NCBI GenBank assembly: GCA_009785705.1
Contig: WQVS01000048.1
Coordinates: forward strand, 1 to 10,132
Reading direction: 5' to 3'
DNA length: 10,132 nucleotides
Source of the DNA: Coriobacteriia bacterium
GTDB taxonomy: Bacteria; Actinomycetota; Coriobacteriia; WRKU01; WQUG01
Numbering within the stretch: the stretch's first letter is position 1; every line of letters starts with the position of its first letter. The notes under the pieces are model-generated. The model was given only the letters and a program-made list of their open reading frames with translations. It did no database searches and was not told where the DNA came from. This document shows positions 1 through 6,067 of the stretch, one piece after another. The position numbers and the translations under genes are program-made.

Positions 1-19
1 CTGCTATGTTGAAGTTCAT
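1..19 (-). CDS. leuB: Probable 3-isopropylmalate dehydrogenase, first six codons only
   Basis: Only the N-terminus is inside the window: ATG at 19 reading M-N-F-N-I-A on the minus strand. This matches how LeuB proteins begin, with a short hydrophobic first strand just before the NAD-binding VIPGDGIG motif, which would lie beyond the edge. A GAAAGG Shine-Dalgarno-like sequence lies about 11 nt upstream. The position downstream of leuA-leuC-leuD is where leuB is expected, and the enzyme would oxidise 3-isopropylmalate to complete the pathway. A competing open frame from ATG at 65 cannot be excluded, so the call rests mostly on context. Confidence 0.5.
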
Positions 20-110
20 CTACTTTATAACCTTTCTGATTGAGGCTGAGTCCGAAATACCACATCAGAGCACAAGCAGCTACAGGTGCACTGGCGCGGC
101 GTCTGTCAAC

Positions 111-617
111 TTAGCCTTTCTGTCGCTTTTTGATTGAAGCAAGCAGGCCGCCTGCGTCTATTATCTCTTTAATGAACTCAGGGAAAGGAATGGATTCGTA
201 GCTCTCACCCTTCGTCAGATTAGTAATGACTCCTGTATCGAAGTTTACCTCTATCTCATCACCTGACTCGATACGCTCACTTGCTTCTGCGCACTCTAAA
301 ATAGGCAGTCCGATGTTAATGGCGTTGCGGTAAAAAATCCGTGCAAAGCTTCCTGCAATCACGCAAGATACGCCTGATTCCTGGATGACCATGGGGGCAT
401 GTTCGCGTGATGATCCACAGCCAAAGTTCTGGCCACCCACGATGATGTCCCCTGCCTGAACCTTGTCAACAAAGTCAGGGTCGATGTCTTCCATACAATA
501 TTGCGCAAGTTCTTTCCTGTCAGTGATGTTCAAATAGCGCGCAGGAATAATCACGTCAGTATCAACATTGTCGCCGTACTTATGAGCAAAACCCTTTACG
601 CTGTACTGTGCTGTCAT
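111..617 (-). CDS. leuD: 3-isopropylmalate dehydratase small subunit
   Basis: Small (swivel-domain) subunit that with LeuC isomerises 2-isopropylmalate to 3-isopropylmalate in the cytoplasm, the second step of leucine synthesis. The 168-aa protein carries the family signatures GDNVDTD (residues 15-21) and GQNFGCGSSREHAP (62-75), and the FARIFYRNAINIGLP block (91-105). Its length fits the short LeuD class of clostridia, archaea and some actinobacteria rather than the roughly 200-aa E. coli class. The ATG at 617 follows the leuC stop by 3 nt, and a GGGGAG ribosome site lies within the end of leuC, so translation is probably coupled. About 90 nt separate its stop from the probable leuB start. 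Confidence 0.97.
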   Translation of the reverse strand: MTAQYSVKGFAHKYGDNVDTDVIIPARYLNITDRKELAQYCMEDIDPDFVDKVQAGDIIVGGQNFGCGSSREHAPMVIQESGVSCVIAGSFARIFYRNAINIGLPILECAEASERIESGDEIEVNFDTGVITNLTKGESYESIPFPEFIKEIIDAGGLLASIKKRQKG

Positions 618-620
618 GGA

Positions 621-1937
621 TTACTCACTCCCCTCTTTTGCATCCGAAGAGTTGTCCAAAGCCCGCGGGTCAGCGATGACACCCATAATCGCAGATGCGG
701 CGGCTACCTGTGCGCTGGCTAGGTAGACCTCAGATTCCACGTGACCCATGCGGCCCACGAAGTTGCGGTTAGTCGTTGCCACGCAACGCTCCCCTGCGGC
801 AAGGACTCCCATATGGCCGCCCAGACAGGGGCCGCAGGTCGGGGTAGAGACGACACATCCTGCCTCAACAAAAGTCTTAAGATAGCCCTTTTCCATGGCG
901 TCCAGATAAATTCGCTGAGTACCAGGAATCACAATGCAGCGAATATCAGGGTGAATCTGCTTGCCCTCCATGATTTCTGCAGCCGCCTGCATGTCAGAAA
1001 GCCAACCATTAGTGCACGACCCAATGACCACCTGATTAATAGGCAAGGCAGCACCAGTGGCAGCGCAGCAGGCATCCCCTATTTCGCGCGTGTTCTCTGG
1101 CAGATGCGGGAAGGCCACGGTGGGCTCAAGGGTCGACAGGTCAATCTCCACCGTGCGTGCATAGGGCGCGTCAGGGTCTGCCTCAAAGACTTGGTAGTCG
1201 CGGTCCACACGACCCTGCATATAGGCGCGCGTAACATCGTCAACGGGGAAAATGCCGTTCTTCGCGCCCGCTTCGATGGCCATGTTGGCGATACAGAAAC
1301 GGTCGTCCATGCTTAGGCTGGTGACACCTTCGCCTGTGTATTCCAGACTCTGGTAGAGCGCGCCGTCCACACCAATCAGTCCAATCAGGTGCAAGACGAT
1401 ATCTTTGCCTGACACCATGGGTCGCAGCTCACCTTTTAACTGGACGCGAATCGCATCGGGTACCTTGAACCAGGCTTCCCCCGTTGCCATGCCTGCCGCC
1501 ATATCGGTCGAGCCAACTCCTGTCGAAAAAGCGCCCAGCGCCCCGTAGGTGCAGGTATGCGAGTCAGCACCGATGATGCATTCCCCCGCAGCTACGATGC
1601 CTTGCTCTGGCAGCAAGGCATGCTCGATACCCATCGCGCCCACATCGTAGAAGTGCTTCAGCTGATGTTTGCGGGCGAACTCGCGGCAAGTCTTGCAGTT
1701 CTCCGCAGCTTTGATGTCCTTGCTGGGAGTAAAATGGTCCATCACCAGCGCGATTTTCTCAGCGTCAAATACTGCATCAAAGTCTGCGCCGTAAAATTCC
1801 TGGATGGCAACGGGGGCGGTGATGTCGTTACCTAGTACCAGGTCTAGCTTTACCTGGACAAGCTCCCCCGCTTTTACTTCATCGAGGCCAGCGGCTGCGG
1901 CCAAAATCTTTTGGGTCATGGTCATGGGAATGGGCAT
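621..1937 (-). CDS. leuC: 3-isopropylmalate dehydratase large subunit
   Basis: Catalytic [4Fe-4S] subunit of isopropylmalate isomerase, aconitase superfamily, 438 aa. The three cluster ligands are visible: Cys308 in GSCTNG, and Cys368 and Cys371 in TPTCGPCLGG. Substrate and cluster-region motifs include GADSHTCTYGALGAFSTGVG (residues 123-142). The length is typical of the shorter LeuC/HacA subfamily (about 420 aa) that pairs with a separate short LeuD, as here. The start at 1937 is chosen because a GAGGAGG site lies upstream in the last codons of leuA. In-frame ATGs at codons 5 and 7 lie even further from it. The first start lies 6 nt after the leuA stop, so the genes form one operon. Confidence 0.97.
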   Translation of the reverse strand: MPIPMTMTQKILAAAAGLDEVKAGELVQVKLDLVLGNDITAPVAIQEFYGADFDAVFDAEKIALVMDHFTPSKDIKAAENCKTCREFARKHQLKHFYDVGAMGIEHALLPEQGIVAAGECIIGADSHTCTYGALGAFSTGVGSTDMAAGMATGEAWFKVPDAIRVQLKGELRPMVSGKDIVLHLIGLIGVDGALYQSLEYTGEGVTSLSMDDRFCIANMAIEAGAKNGIFPVDDVTRAYMQGRVDRDYQVFEADPDAPYARTVEIDLSTLEPTVAFPHLPENTREIGDACCAATGAALPINQVVIGSCTNGWLSDMQAAAEIMEGKQIHPDIRCIVIPGTQRIYLDAMEKGYLKTFVEAGCVVSTPTCGPCLGGHMGVLAAGERCVATTNRNFVGRMGHVESEVYLASAQVAAASAIMGVIADPRALDNSSDAKEGSE

Positions 1938-1943
1938 GGATGC

Positions 1944-3617
1944 TTAGGCCTCCTCTTTCAATCTGTTAGCAGCAGAGAGCAGTGCGTACACTGATGCAGT
2001 GGCGATGTCGTGGTGGATGCCGACACCCCAGACGGGCGTTCCTGCGGCACTGGAAATCTTTACGTAGGTGGCGGCTCGTGCATCGGAGTCCCCTTCAAGG
2101 GCATGTTGCACGTAGTCCTCGAACTTGAAGTTTTTGTCGGGCTGCACTTTTGTGAGCGCAGCGCGTACGGCATCCAAAGTACCGTTGCCCTGACCGCTTT
2201 CTTCCTGAGTCTGACCATCTATCTCAAAGCTCACATCTGCGATGGTATCTTCCCCGTCACGGCGCCAATCCACTGACAGGATTTTCACAGGGGCAGTGGC
2301 GTTAACATATTCTTCGGTGAAAGCATCGTGGATTTCGCCTGGCAACAGCTCTTTCGCCAGACGGTCAGAGATATCTTTGACAAAATAGCCCAGTTCTTCC
2401 CTGAATTCCATGGGCAACTTGTAGCCAAAGTTTTGTTCCAAGATATAGCTGACTCCGCCCTTTCCTGACTGGCTGTTGATGCGGATGATGTCAGTTTCAT
2501 ATTCGCGACTTACGTCCCGGGGGTCGATGGGCAAATAAGGCACGGTCCAGCCGTCGCTGTCTTGGTCTTCACGGAAGCGCATTCCTTTGGCAATCGCGTC
2601 CTGGTGCGAACCTGAGAAGGCCGCGAAAGCCAGCGAGCCTGCATAGGGATGGCGCTCTGGCACAGATAGCTTGTTGATTTCTTCGTGCATGCGGACGATA
2701 CGGGGCATGTCGGACAGGTCAAGTCCTGGGTCAACACCATGCGTGTAAAGGTTCCCGGCCAGAGTGATAAGGTCAACATTTCCCGTACGTTCCCCGTTGC
2801 CGAAGAGTGTACCCTCTACACGGTCAGCACCGGCGAGTACTCCCATTTCCGCAGCTGCTACGCCTGTTCCGCGGTCGTTGTGAGGGTGCAGTGAGATAAG
2901 GATGTGTTCGCGCTGGTTCAGGTGCTTGTGCATGTAGGCGACCTGCTGAGCATAGACGTGTGGCATGGAGTGCTCCACCGTTGCAGGCAGATTGATGATG
3001 ACACCTCTGCCCTTTTGTGGCTGCCAGATATCTATGAGCGTATTGCAGACCTTCAGGGCGAATTCGGGCTCTGTTCCCGTGAAACTTTCGGGCGAATACT
3101 GGAAGATGAACTCTGTTTCTGGGTACTTCTCTGCGTATTCGTTGAAAAGATTTGCGCCCACTTCTGCGATGGCTATGATTTGGTCTTCAGACTTGCGGAA
3201 TACCTGTTCACGCTGGATAGTTGAGGTGCTGTTGTAGAGATGCACAATCACGCGCTTTGCCCCACGGACGGCCTCGAAAGTTCTTTCGATGATATGTGCC
3301 CGGGACTGCGTCAGCACCTGTATGGCAACGTCATCGGGAATCAGGTCGTTGTCGATGATGTGGCGCAGAAAGGCAAACTCTGTTTCAGAGGCTGCTGGGA
3401 AGCCTACTTCTATTTCCTTGAAGCCTACTTCTAGCAAGAATTCATAGTATTGGATTTTTTCTTCCAGCTGCATGGGCGTGATGAGGGCCTGATTGCCGTC
3501 ACGCAGGTCCACGCTACACCAGATAGGGGCTTTCAGTAGGCGGTCCTGCTTTGCCCAGTCCAGTAGCTCCTCTGGCGGTAGGTGATATTGGGGAGAATAT
3601 TTGTCCTTGTGCTTCAT
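1944..3617 (-). CDS. leuA: 2-isopropylmalate synthase (long form)
   Basis: First committed enzyme of leucine synthesis: condenses acetyl-CoA with 2-oxoisovalerate in the cytoplasm. The 557-aa protein has an N-terminal TIM-barrel with the DRE-TIM motif SVDLRDGNQAL (35-45, metal ligand Asp39), the metal histidines in HPHNDRGTG (244-252), and GNGERTGN (273-280). A C-terminal LeuA dimer/regulatory domain follows (roughly 420-557), ending in the TPVWGVGIHHDIATAS region of leucine feedback sites. The size and the W-C-S-V-D-L-R-D-G-N-Q block place it in the LeuA2/yeast-like group common in Actinobacteria and some Firmicutes. The ATG at 3617 is preferred because AAGGAGGG lies 7 nt upstream; a longer in-frame start at 3647 would put that ribosome site inside the gene. 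Expression is governed by the T-box upstream. Confidence 0.96.
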   Translation of the reverse strand: MKHKDKYSPQYHLPPEELLDWAKQDRLLKAPIWCSVDLRDGNQALITPMQLEEKIQYYEFLLEVGFKEIEVGFPAASETEFAFLRHIIDNDLIPDDVAIQVLTQSRAHIIERTFEAVRGAKRVIVHLYNSTSTIQREQVFRKSEDQIIAIAEVGANLFNEYAEKYPETEFIFQYSPESFTGTEPEFALKVCNTLIDIWQPQKGRGVIINLPATVEHSMPHVYAQQVAYMHKHLNQREHILISLHPHNDRGTGVAAAEMGVLAGADRVEGTLFGNGERTGNVDLITLAGNLYTHGVDPGLDLSDMPRIVRMHEEINKLSVPERHPYAGSLAFAAFSGSHQDAIAKGMRFREDQDSDGWTVPYLPIDPRDVSREYETDIIRINSQSGKGGVSYILEQNFGYKLPMEFREELGYFVKDISDRLAKELLPGEIHDAFTEEYVNATAPVKILSVDWRRDGEDTIADVSFEIDGQTQEESGQGNGTLDAVRAALTKVQPDKNFKFEDYVQHALEGDSDARAATYVKISSAAGTPVWGVGIHHDIATASVYALLSAANRLKEEA

Positions 3618-3670
3618 GGTAGTGCCCTCCTTAAGTCCTGCTATCACTACAAAATGTGTGCGCTACGCTG

Positions 3671-3715
3671 TGCTGTGCCTGTGCTGCAGTTACCTTGCAC
3701 TATGCTGTGCCTGTG
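3671..3715. repeat. Two 13-bp direct repeats in the leuA untranslated leader
   Basis: TGCTGTGCCTGTG occurs exactly at 3671-3683 and again at 3703-3715 on the plus strand, 32 bp apart. Shorter relatives lie around them: GCGCTACGCTGTG before the first copy, and GCGCTGCGCTGCGC at 3738-3751. In the mRNA sense this gives a stretch rich in GCACAG with little uracil, between the T-box terminator and the leuA ribosome site. No conserved reading frame is evident, and its function is unknown. Confidence 0.7.
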
Positions 3716-3765
3716 TCCTATCGAGCTGGGTCACACCGCGCTGCGCTGCGCTCGCCGGAGACAAT

Positions 3766-3807
3766 TGAAAAAGCCCCCGCTCTTGCAAAGTCAAGAGACG
3801 AAGGCTT
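3766..3807 (-). terminator. Intrinsic terminator of the leuA T-box
   Basis: On the minus strand a 15-16 bp stem (5' arm 3807-3792, 3' arm 3785-3771, one bulged base and two G-U pairs) closes a 6-nt loop and is followed by a U run. The 5' arm begins AAGCCUUCG, and its CUCUU also pairs with the AAGAG preceding the T-box bulge, so terminator and antiterminator are mutually exclusive. This identifies a transcription-attenuating rather than translation-blocking T-box. Confidence 0.88.
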
Positions 3808-3985
3808 CAAAGCTTCCGCGGTACCACTCTTGTTGACGTCTAACAACGCCCACTCAAAATGTTTGCACTCTGGGGTGAGACGCGAGACTCATCCATACGG
3901 TCTTGCAGCAACCGACCGCTCTCTACTAGCTGGAATGGACTATAAGTCCGCATATTCCCTTCAACGTGCGCTATTCAATTAGGTA
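3766..3985 (-). promoter_or_regulatory. T-box leader, leucine specific, controlling leuACD(B)
   Basis: A tRNA-sensing leader of class I. The T-box consensus AGAGTGGTACCGCGG is at 3830-3816. Its bulge UGGUACC would pair UGGU with the ACCA end of an uncharged tRNA, and tRNA-Leu carries A at the discriminator. The antiterminator helix uses AAGAG with CUCUU. Stem I is recognisable: an AGAGAG segment leads into an apical hairpin CGGTC/GACCG (3918-3914 with 3902-3898) around GGUUGCUGCAA. The 3' side reads CTC at 3879-3877 followed by ACC, giving the leucine codon CUC as specifier. The conserved GAGTGC follows at 3871-3866. Low charged tRNA-Leu(GAG) should therefore favour read-through into leuA. 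The 5' end is estimated. Confidence 0.92.
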
Positions 3986-3987
3986 CT

Positions 3988-4016
3988 AGGGTACTGTAAA
4001 AGTACAGAAACTTCAA
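3988..4016 (-). promoter_or_regulatory. Candidate leuA operon promoter
   Basis: TTGAAG (4016-4011), 17-nt spacer, TACCCT (3993-3988) on the minus strand; start expected near 3981, a few bases before T-box stem I. The -35 match is 4/6 and the -10 only 3/6, so the assignment depends on position. The -35 overlaps the stop codon of the upstream hepT gene. An interrupted palindrome GTACT-GTAAA-AGTAC (3991-4005) lies between the two boxes. Confidence 0.35.
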
Positions 4017-4420
4017 TAGCTCTTATCTTGAAAGTCCTCAATGAGGCTGTAGTCAATCGCAGATAACAAGTGAGAATTTTCTTCAACTTTCTTTTCGCAA
4101 AAAAGCTTTAAGGAAGGAAGGTTTTCTGCAGCAATATTCCAAATTACATGCTTGTCTAAATCATCATAAGCGTGTGCAATGCGATTACGAACGGCAATTA
4201 TTTTATGACTCTCAATCTCACAGTCCAATTCTTCCCTAGCAGAATCACTCAATTTATTAACAATTTCACCAATTTGAAAAATGCCCATTAGCACAGAATT
4301 GTAGTAGTCATAATCATTGACAAATGTTGAAAAATCTTGTCCGAATCGCTTTAGTGTGCGTGATACATCATCACAATATTCACCAATTATTTCGAAGTAT
4401 TGAATATCCCTATTGTTCAT
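4013..4420 (-). CDS. hepT: HepT-like HEPN ribonuclease toxin (DUF86)
   Basis: A 135-aa all-helical HEPN-fold protein. The family RNase motif RX4HXY is intact: Arg78, then NRIA, His83, Ala, Tyr85, within a typical AVRNRIAHAYDDLD block. In studied HepT/MntA systems the dimeric HEPN protein cleaves RNA (tRNA in at least one case), and the partner nucleotidyltransferase inactivates it by AMPylating the tyrosine of this motif. Tyr85 is the equivalent residue. The ATG at 4420 overlaps the end of mntA by 11 nt, so translation is coupled, as usual for the pair. The base composition is more AT-rich than the leu genes, consistent with acquisition by transfer. Confidence 0.92.
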   Translation of the reverse strand: MNNRDIQYFEIIGEYCDDVSRTLKRFGQDFSTFVNDYDYYNSVLMGIFQIGEIVNKLSDSAREELDCEIESHKIIAVRNRIAHAYDDLDKHVIWNIAAENLPSLKLFCEKKVEENSHLLSAIDYSLIEDFQDKSY

Positions 4421-4733
4421 AGAGAGAAATTCTTTCGCGCAGCACTGAAGTCATTAAGCGAAGACGTGAAGGACGTGCTTCCTTAGCTTTTTCAAAAAGA
4501 CTTGTGGTAATCAGGTCAACACCTTTGCCTAGGCCACTTTCTAAATCATTAGCCAGGGCACCAAACTCAAGTCCAATGGCCTTTGAGCCGCGGATGTCAA
4601 TTAGCAAATCAATATCACTGTCTTCTCGCGCATTCCCACGAGCATATGACCCAAACAAGCACACAGAAGCCAAGTCGTACTTTTTGGCTACAGGAGCAAT
4701 GCGTTCTTGTATTTCAGCCACAGTGTAAGTCAT
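4410..4733 (-). CDS. mntA: MntA-like minimal nucleotidyltransferase antitoxin
   Basis: A 107-aa minimal nucleotidyltransferase. The catalytic GSX10DXD motif is complete: Gly28-Ser29 in FGSYARG, then Asp40 and Asp42 in SDIDLLID. A third acidic residue, Asp73, is in GVDLI. The partner HepT is directly downstream with an 11-nt overlap. By analogy with characterised pairs, it transfers AMP to the tyrosine of the HepT RNase motif and neutralises it. I place the start at ATG 4733. A TTG two codons earlier is in frame but lies upstream of the expected transcription start. No Shine-Dalgarno sequence precedes either, in keeping with a leaderless mRNA. Confidence 0.92.
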   Translation of the reverse strand: MTYTVAEIQERIAPVAKKYDLASVCLFGSYARGNAREDSDIDLLIDIRGSKAIGLEFGALANDLESGLGKGVDLITTSLFEKAKEARPSRLRLMTSVLRERISLYEQ

Positions 4734-4739
4734 GCTCAA

Positions 4740-4748
4740 ATTATAGCA
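4740..4748 (-). promoter_or_regulatory. Extended -10 promoter of mntA-hepT, probably leaderless
   Basis: The minus strand reads TGCTATAAT at 4748-4740, a perfect extended -10 element (TG, one base, TATAAT). Placing the hexamer at -12 to -7 puts +1 at 4733, the A of the mntA ATG. No convincing -35 is visible (AT-rich TTATTTTA region), which extended -10 promoters tolerate. Confidence 0.72.
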
Positions 4749-4897
4749 AACGATATCCTATTAAAATAATGGAAAGTGGAGCTTCGCATATCGTACGCAA
4801 CTACATCGAGAGAAGAGGTCAAATCGCTGGCACTTCTGACAAGCGTAAGTGGTTTAACTGGAAACGAAGAGGCTGAGTATCTGAGACTTTCAGTACA

Positions 4898-4911
4898 GAC
4901 ACGTAGGTGTC
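4898..4911 (-). other. Small hairpin 3' of tRNA-Ser
   Basis: GACAC-CTAC-GTGTC, a 5-bp perfect stem with a 4-nt loop, lies 10 nt after the encoded CCA of the tRNA gene. There is no U run after it, so it is not a standard intrinsic terminator. It could be a processing or partial termination structure for the tRNA precursor. The rest of the gap up to the mntA promoter (4749-4897) shows nothing convincing. Confidence 0.35.
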
Positions 4912-4920
4912 AGAATGTGA

Positions 4921-5012
4921 TGGCGGAGGGGGTGGGATTCGAACCCACGAACGGGGTGAACCGTTGCTGGTTTTCAAGACCAGTGCATTCAGCCGGACTC
5001 TGCCACCCCTCC
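4921..5012 (-). tRNA. tRNA-Ser (anticodon UGA)
   Basis: A 92-nt minus-strand gene with full cloverleaf. The acceptor stem is GGAGGGG/CCCCTCC with G discriminator. The anticodon stem CTGGT/ACCAG closes loop CTTGAAA, with anticodon TGA at 4976-4974. A long class II variable arm (GCAACGGTTCACCCCGTTC region) and a GTTCGAATC T loop complete it. The G discriminator and long variable arm are serine identity features. CCA is encoded in the DNA (4923-4921). It reads UCA codons and, by wobble, other UCN codons. A weak TAGACT at 5030-5025 is a possible -10. Confidence 0.97.
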
Positions 5013-5198
5013 ACGCGACCTACAAGTCTATCACAAATATATGCGCAGAACACTAACCAATTCTGATTCTTTTCACAGTATCTGGAAATGCTCCATAGCA
5101 CAAAGGGTGAGTGTCGAAGCACTCATTTATCACTGTCCACCGCATCCACGCGCGCACTTAGCACACTCCGCGCTTAGGCAGCAATCCTACACTCATCA

Positions 5199-5209
5199 CC
5201 CCCCCCCCC
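5199..5209. repeat. Homopolymer of 11 C
   Basis: Eleven consecutive C on the plus strand (G on the repressor-coding strand), about 90 bp beyond the repressor stop codon. A run this long is rare in DNA of this composition and prone to slippage; a length error in the assembly is also possible. It is not within a recognisable gene. Confidence 0.9.
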
Positions 5210-5253
5210 AGACATTACGAACATCAGCAAGAACGAATCTCCACTCAGGAAAG

Positions 5254-5282
5254 CCCTCACTCAAGAACTCCCTCTCCCTCCC
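5254..5282 (-). other. Possible G-quadruplex-forming array
   Basis: On the minus strand four GGG tracts occur (5282-5280, 5278-5276, 5272-5270, 5256-5254) with loops of 1, 3 and 13 nt. The last loop exceeds the usual 7-nt limit, so folding is uncertain. The array would lie in the 3' untranslated part of the repressor mRNA, 14 nt after its stop codon. Confidence 0.35.
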
Positions 5283-5296
5283 GCGCAATACCACAC

Positions 5297-5923
5297 CTAG
5301 TACCTAAAGCCTGCTGGATAGGTCATCCACACCATTGTTCCGAGGATTCTTGCTCGCTCATCCTCTACCATTATGGGCTGATGTTCTGTGTTGGTACTGT
5401 CGGGTAGCAGCACTACTCTATCACCCGTTTTGTTGTAGCGCTTTAATGTGGCGTCATAGCCATCTACATTAACCGCTACAACATCACCGTTTCTAGGCTG
5501 TTTGTCGGGGTCGAGAAAAGCATAGCCTCCGTGCAAAATCACCTTGTCCATGCTATCGCCGCTTACCTCTAGGAAAAAGCCGTTAATATGCTCCTCTCCT
5601 ATCGAGTCAAGCACGTCCACATCTTCCAAAATCTTGTTCATTTCCACAGGACTACCTGCCGCAATCACCCCGTATAACGGGGCTGTGGAAGAGCCAGCGA
5701 GGCGTGCAGGAAACGCATTGGGCGGAAGTGGATCACCGCGCCCCAGCAAAGCATCCACCGTTACTCCAAAGAACTCGGCAATCCTAATAAGGTCGCCGCT
5801 TCTAGGGGCATTTATCCCTTGTTCCCATGCGCGATAGGTGGGAAAAGGTACTTCTAGTTTTTCTGCAGCGTCTAGCTGAGTCATGCCGCTTGCTCGTCTT
5901 ACTTGCTTAAGATTAACTAGCAT
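5297..5923 (-). CDS. Xre-S24 self-cleaving repressor (LexA/CI-like)
   Basis: A 208-aa repressor with an N-terminal Cro/CI-type helix-turn-helix (about residues 4-61: MTQLDAAEKLEV...YRAWEQG...LIRIAEFFGV) and a C-terminal S24 peptidase domain. All parts for autocleavage are present: the scissile Ala89-Gly90 in GVIAAGSP, nucleophile Ser124 in SGDSM, and general base Lys161 in DATLKRY. Such proteins are cleaved when RecA is activated by DNA damage. The Xre-type DNA-binding domain makes it a phage-like or HdiR-like regulator rather than the housekeeping LexA, which has a winged helix. The start at ATG 5923 is chosen for the AAAGGA site just upstream; an in-frame TTG at 5938 would sit before it. 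It is divergent from a small Xre gene and probably acts on the shared intergenic operators. No phage structural or integrase genes are in view. Confidence 0.88.
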   Translation of the reverse strand: MLVNLKQVRRASGMTQLDAAEKLEVPFPTYRAWEQGINAPRSGDLIRIAEFFGVTVDALLGRGDPLPPNAFPARLAGSSTAPLYGVIAAGSPVEMNKILEDVDVLDSIGEEHINGFFLEVSGDSMDKVILHGGYAFLDPDKQPRNGDVVAVNVDGYDATLKRYNKTGDRVVLLPDSTNTEHQPIMVEDERARILGTMVWMTYPAGFRY

Positions 5924-5951
5924 TGTTATTCCTTTCAAATATCAAGCATAT

Positions 5952-5965
5952 TTTTTCATGAAAAA
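5952..5965. promoter_or_regulatory. 14-bp perfect palindrome upstream of the repressor gene
   Basis: TTTTTCATGAAAAA is exactly self-complementary and centred 36 bp from the repressor start codon, upstream of the -35 of the opposing promoter. Its position suits an operator for autoregulation, but AT-rich DNA yields such palindromes by chance more easily. No repressor-strand promoter could be assigned with confidence. Confidence 0.4.
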
Positions 5966-5971
5966 TAATTC

Positions 5972-6000
5972 TTGACAAACACTAGTTAAGCTATTATTAT
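5972..6000 (+). promoter_or_regulatory. Strong sigma-70-type promoter for the small xre gene
   Basis: TTGACA (5972-5977), exact consensus, 17-bp spacer, TATTAT (5995-6000, 5/6). Start expected near 6007, giving a leader of about 60 nt to the xre start. It is the best promoter in the window. The transcript may continue into nagB, since no terminator separates the genes. Confidence 0.85.
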
Positions 6001-6011
6001 CTAAGGATAAT
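5996..6011. promoter_or_regulatory. 16-bp operator-like palindrome over the xre promoter start site
   Basis: ATTATC-TAAG-GATAAT: perfect 6-bp inverted half sites with a 4-bp centre. It covers five of six -10 bases and the predicted start site, so a bound dimer would block RNA polymerase. The obvious candidate binder is the S24 repressor encoded on the other side, or the small Xre protein acting on its own promoter. No binding data can be read from the sequence. Confidence 0.6.
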
Positions 6012-6067
6012 TTAGTACTATATTAGCTATTCGAAGCAAATATGATGCCTATTTAGAAGGGGTGATT

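Larger units (their letters stand above)
5013..5296. other. Gene-free stretch between tRNA-Ser and the S24 repressor gene
   Basis: I see no credible coding sequence on either strand. The plus strand is strongly C-rich and G-poor from about 5130, so a transcript running on from the repressor gene would be G-rich. Contents: a hairpin TGAGTG-TCGAAG-CACTCA (5108-5125) without a clear U tract, an 11-C run (5199-5209), and CCC tracts at 5254-5256, 5270-5272, 5276-5278 and 5280-5282. No intrinsic terminator for the repressor gene is obvious. Confidence 0.6.

Noticed and set aside
741..1316. 191-codon plus-strand frame opposite leuC.
   Set aside because: It lies entirely antisense to a well-conserved leuC and has no ribosome site; it is a shadow frame.
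3631..3700. Leader peptide in the leuA spacer (GTG start reading V-Q-G-N-C-S-T).
   Set aside because: It has no leucine codon run and no ribosome site; control is already explained by the T-box.
3656..3982. Plus-strand open frame of about 108 codons over the T-box region.
   Set aside because: It runs antisense through the T-box and its terminator, has no ribosome site and a composition set by the GC-rich repeats. It is a shadow of RNA structure.
4769..4876. 35-codon plus-strand frame beginning MESGASHIVRNYIERRG.
   Set aside because: No Shine-Dalgarno sequence, no convincing promoter and no recognisable family. It lies in short intergenic DNA, where an open frame of this size occurs by chance.
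4921..5012. tRNA-Ser as attachment site of an integrated element carrying the S24/Xre genes or the toxin-antitoxin pair.
   Set aside because: No second copy of the tRNA 3' end and no integrase are visible in the window, so no att sites can be supported.
5108..5125. Hairpin TGAGTG-TCGAAG-CACTCA as terminator of the repressor gene.
   Set aside because: The stem is only 6 bp, it lies over 170 nt past the stop codon, and no U tract follows on the minus strand.
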